DNA of 64,000 bases. Origin: Winogradskyella flava. GTDB lineage: Bacteria; Bacteroidota; Bacteroidia; Flavobacteriales; Flavobacteriaceae. Each line of letters begins with the position of its first letter. Position 1 is the stretch's first letter. The notes under the pieces are model-generated. The model saw nothing but the letters and a program-made list of their open reading frames with translations. It was not told where the DNA came from and did no database searches. The position numbers and the translations under genes are program-made. Below are positions 61,299 through 64,000 of this stretch, piece by piece. The stretch lies in NCBI RefSeq assembly GCF_014243395.1, contig NZ_JACLCP010000005.1, positions 124,001 through 188,000 on the forward strand. The letters run 5' to 3'.

Positions 61299-61415
61299 AT
61301 TTTATTTATTTGAAAATCAATTACTTATAAAATTTTTAAACTAATTTTCACTTCCCAGACAACCATTAGCCAAACAATTGCGTCTTTATAAATAGAAGCG
61401 CAACCGTAAATTAGA

Positions 61416-61979
61416 ATGAAAGTTATCCAACTTCATAAAAACGAAATAAAACTTATACAAAGAGCTGCAAAAAACAACCGTGAAGCTCAACATGTATTGT
61501 ATGAGTTGCATGCGCCAAAAATGTTAAGCGTTTGTAGATATTACATTAAAGATGTGCAACAAGCAGAAGAGGTGATGCTCAATGGATTCTTTAAAGTATT
61601 CAAATATTTAAAAACATTTAAGAACGAAGGTAGTTTTGAGGGCTGGATAAGACGAATTATGGTAAGAGAAGCTATCTCCTATTTAAGACAAAAAAAGACC
61701 ATTGAGTTTGCTGCAGAAGATGAGTATTTAGAACATGATTATTCTAATAACATCAAAACAAATATTGAAGTTGCAGAGATTCAACAAGTAATAGATAGTT
61801 TACCAGAAGGTTATAAAATGGTTTTTGTGATGTATGCCATCGAAGGGTATAAGCACTATGAGATAGCGGATTTACTTAATATATCTGAGGGCACTTCGAA
61901 ATCACAATTATTTAAAGCAAGGCAAATGCTCCAAAAGAAAATTAAAGAATTAAACAACAGTAGTTATGGCACCAATTAA
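61416..61979 (+). CDS. ECF-type RNA polymerase sigma factor
   Basis: 187 residues with sigma-70 region 2 (AEEVMLNGFFKVFKYLKTF, GWIRRIMVREAISYLR) and region 4 (IDSLPEGYKMVFVMYAIEGY, then HYEIADLLNISEGTSKSQLF, a helix-turn-helix). Its end overlaps the next gene by 14 bases. The operon of sigma factor, single-span membrane protein and beta-barrel is of a type seen in flavobacteria, where the second protein may act as an anti-sigma-like partner. Confidence 0.9.
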   Translation: MKVIQLHKNEIKLIQRAAKNNREAQHVLYELHAPKMLSVCRYYIKDVQQAEEVMLNGFFKVFKYLKTFKNEGSFEGWIRRIMVREAISYLRQKKTIEFAAEDEYLEHDYSNNIKTNIEVAEIQQVIDSLPEGYKMVFVMYAIEGYKHYEIADLLNISEGTSKSQLFKARQMLQKKIKELNNSSYGTN

Positions 61980-62748
61980 ATTCGAAGAACAACTAAAAGA
62001 CAAGCTCGAAAAGCGAAGTTTACAGCCATCAATAGAAAGTTGGTCTAAACTTTCTGAACGTTTGGATACCCAAGAGAAGAAATCGAAAAACCCATGGTTT
62101 TGGTGGATGGGAATTGCGGCAGGTGTAATTATTATGATTGCTATTATGGTAGAGACCTTTGGTTCTAAAATCGATGACAATACAGCACCTCAAATAGTTG
62201 AGGAAGAATCAATGGAACAAATTATTGAGCCGAAACAGCCAAATCTAAATGAGGTTAAAGCAATAGAGTTAGCTGCAGAAAATGAAAAAACAGATAGTGA
62301 AATAGACGAAAATGACACAAAAGAAGAAGTGCAGATCATCAATTACAAAGCAGTAATCAATAAAAAGCAAAAAACTGAAACGCAATTGGCTAGTAACCAA
62401 GAAAGTGAAGATAATAAAGTTGAGCGCTTAAAGGATTCTAACAAAGCACAGCAAAGCTTAGTTAAACAAACAATGATCAACAAAAATGCAGTTGTAGAAG
62501 CTTTAGATCAATTGAGGTCTGAAACCCCATCAGTTACAGATAGGGAAGTAGATTCCCTTTTAAAGTTGGCTAGTAAAGAATTATTTAAAGATAAGTTGAG
62601 AAAAGAGACCAGTAAAACTGTTGATGCCAATTCCCTTTTGTTGGACGTAGAGGAAGAAATGGGACAGTCTTTTAGAACAAAGGTGTATGAAGCACTAAAA
62701 GAAAGTTATGAAACCGTGAAAACGGCTGTAGCAGAGCGTAATAACTAA
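61966..62748 (+). CDS. Single-span membrane protein, possible anti-sigma partner
   Basis: 260 residues. The first 40 residues are charged helix (FEEQLKDKLEKRSLQPS, SWSKLSERLDTQEKK), then one transmembrane segment (WFWWMGIAAGVIIMIAIMV, about 45-64), and a long Glu/Lys-rich tail (DSEIDENDTKEEVQI, KLASKELFKDKLRK). The layout, N-terminal cytoplasmic helices plus one helix, is that of anti-sigma factors, but no ZAS-type motif was found. The 14-base overlap with the sigma gene favours coupling. Confidence 0.8.
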   Translation: MAPIKFEEQLKDKLEKRSLQPSIESWSKLSERLDTQEKKSKNPWFWWMGIAAGVIIMIAIMVETFGSKIDDNTAPQIVEEESMEQIIEPKQPNLNEVKAIELAAENEKTDSEIDENDTKEEVQIINYKAVINKKQKTETQLASNQESEDNKVERLKDSNKAQQSLVKQTMINKNAVVEALDQLRSETPSVTDREVDSLLKLASKELFKDKLRKETSKTVDANSLLLDVEEEMGQSFRTKVYEALKESYETVKTAVAERNN

Positions 62749-62842
62749 ATAAAGTTTCATTTTCAGAGAAAGTCATCGCCTGAAGGTATTATAAAACAAG
62801 AATCAAATTAAATAAATATAAATCATCAAAAAACGAACAGTT

Positions 62843-63934
62843 ATGAACACAATTACGCGATTAGTAGTATATGCCATTATATCACTTGCATTTGCAACGA
62901 CACAAGGGCAAACTAAAGAGTTAGATTCTATAAGAAAAGCTGATGTAGATTATAAGATCAGTAATTTAGAAGAAGAAAAAATGAAAATTGAAGAGCAAGA
63001 AAAATCAATTTTAAAACTTAAGATATCCAAAATTAATAAGCGATTAGATGATAAAGAGATTACTGCAGAAGAGGCAGAAAATCTTAAAAAGGAAGCGGCA
63101 AAAGTAGCGGCACTTAATATTGAAAATAGAACCGAAATAGTTGAAAGTAAAATAGCATTACTGAAAAGAAATGGCTATGATTCTTATCAGTATAGAAGAG
63201 ATGATAATGAAAGGGTGTCAATCAGTATTGGTTCTGGTGGATTTCATATCGATGTAAGTGGTGATGATAAACCTAAAAGAAAGCCAAAATTCGATCGAAG
63301 AACCTTCGGTGAAAATGTATCAGCTATTGGTTTTAATAATACCTTAATTGATGGTGTAGACCTAGATGATTCACCTTATAAATTAGGAGGTTCCGGATTT
63401 GTAGAATGGGGATACACGCTAAATACAAGAATCTTTAAGAATACAAACTTTTGGAGATTAAAATACGGCTTCTCATTTCAATGGAACAAGCTTAACATTA
63501 AAGACAATCAATACTTTGTAAATAACGATGGCGATATAACTCTGCAAGAATTTCCTTTAGAAATTAATAAAGCAAAATTTAGAACTACAAATTTAGTTAT
63601 ACCAGTACATTTGGAATTTGGGCCATCTAAAAAGATTGAAAAAGAAAACTATTTTCGTTATTCCAGACATAGACAATTGAAAATAGGTATAGGTGGTTAT
63701 GCTGGTGTTAATCTTGGTAGTATGCAAAAGCTTAAATATAAAGAGGACGGCAATAGAGTTAAGAACAAACAAAGAGGCGGTTATGAAGTAAATAATTTTG
63801 TATACGGACTGAGTGGTTATATCGGAATTGGTGAGGTAGCACTATATGTGAAGTACGATCTTAATCCATTATTTAAAAATCAAGCGATAGACCAAAACAA
63901 TATTTCAATTGGTATTAGATTTGATACTCTATAA
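62843..63934 (+). CDS. Outer-membrane beta-barrel protein with N-terminal coiled coil
   Basis: 363 residues, signal peptide (MNTITRLVVYAIISLAFATTQGQ). Residues about 25-110 form a charged coiled coil (KISNLEEEKMKIEEQEKSIL, AEEAENLKKEAAKVAALN). From about 150 a PorT-like small barrel follows, with alternating strands (FVEWGYTLNTRIF, WRLKYGFSFQWNKLN, LKIGIGGYAGVNLG, ALYVKYDLNPLF) and a C-terminal SIGIRFDTL. Third gene of the sigma operon, probably one of its outputs. Function unknown. Confidence 0.85.
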   Translation: MNTITRLVVYAIISLAFATTQGQTKELDSIRKADVDYKISNLEEEKMKIEEQEKSILKLKISKINKRLDDKEITAEEAENLKKEAAKVAALNIENRTEIVESKIALLKRNGYDSYQYRRDDNERVSISIGSGGFHIDVSGDDKPKRKPKFDRRTFGENVSAIGFNNTLIDGVDLDDSPYKLGGSGFVEWGYTLNTRIFKNTNFWRLKYGFSFQWNKLNIKDNQYFVNNDGDITLQEFPLEINKAKFRTTNLVIPVHLEFGPSKKIEKENYFRYSRHRQLKIGIGGYAGVNLGSMQKLKYKEDGNRVKNKQRGGYEVNNFVYGLSGYIGIGEVALYVKYDLNPLFKNQAIDQNNISIGIRFDTL

Positions 63935-63958
63935 ATCAATCAATTTTTGAGTGTTACA

Positions 63959-63993
63959 AATGCCTTAATCTGGAAACGGATTAAGGCATTTTA
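63959..63993 (+). terminator. Terminator of the sigma factor operon
   Basis: AATGCCTTAATC-loop-GATTAAGGCATT with a TTTTAT tail, 24 bases after the stop codon. Confidence 0.75.
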
Positions 63994-64000
63994 TATTATC

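Noticed and set aside
61966..62748. Firm anti-sigma factor annotation
   Set aside because: Position and single membrane helix fit, but no anti-sigma motif was found, so the function is given only as possible.

Overview
The window is a low-GC, AT-rich chromosomal segment from a member of the Flavobacteriaceae (Bacteroidota). The evidence is lineage-typical genes (gldA, two proteins with type IX secretion C-terminal domains, a bifunctional DAHP synthase/chorismate mutase, many lipoproteins with a Cys lipobox), TAnnTTTG-type -7 promoter boxes, and short flavobacterial intergenic repeats (GTCATTGCGAGG family). The genus cannot be decided from the sequence alone. No rRNA, tRNA, CRISPR array, prophage or transposase was seen.

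Layout. 1-3.8 kb: 5' part of metK with a long structured leader, a PagL-like lipid A deacylase, tatA and a secreted subtilase. 3.8-24.8 kb: a 21-kb block all on the minus strand. Its frame is the lower kynurenine pathway: kynU, kmo and a RidA-type 2-aminomuconate deaminase at one end, and aminomuconate-semialdehyde dehydrogenase, an SDR, 3-hydroxyanthranilate dioxygenase and ACMS decarboxylase at the other. Together they could take kynurenine to 2-aminomuconate and beyond. Tryptophan dioxygenase and formamidase are not in the window.

Between these halves lies the most striking object here: a head-to-tail array of 15 paralogous DUF6090-type membrane proteins (9.3-21.1 kb). Each has a near-invariant N-terminus and transmembrane helix and a divergent C-terminal helical domain. 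Many junctions share an ATGATTAA overlap, where one gene's stop codon lies inside the next gene's start. Five places carry a relic start with no gene behind it, as if cassettes had been gained and lost. The array has its own candidate promoter, and the last copy is frameshifted.

24.9-43.6 kb: ordinary chromosomal genes, including a [4Fe-4S]/CDGSH protein, methyltransferases, an esterase, msrA, map, a CoA-transferase family enzyme, gpmI, an ankyrin protein, an M48 peptidase, peptidase E, a surface-protein/DUF6702/M1 aminopeptidase cluster and gldA. 43.7-47.9 kb: an aromatic amino acid operon (prephenate dehydratase, aminotransferase, prephenate dehydrogenase, DAHP synthase-chorismate mutase). 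It is preceded by what reads as a classical attenuator: a 16-residue leader peptide with eight Phe/Tyr/Trp codons, an antiterminator and a terminator. 48-64 kb: T9SS cargo proteins, rsgA-dtd, two DUF3857 proteins, a MazG-like enzyme, aroA, queA, rlmN, a polyprenyl synthetase, and a sigma factor/membrane protein/beta-barrel operon.

Tryptophan catabolism and aromatic biosynthesis are therefore both in this window, but nothing in the sequence links their regulation.
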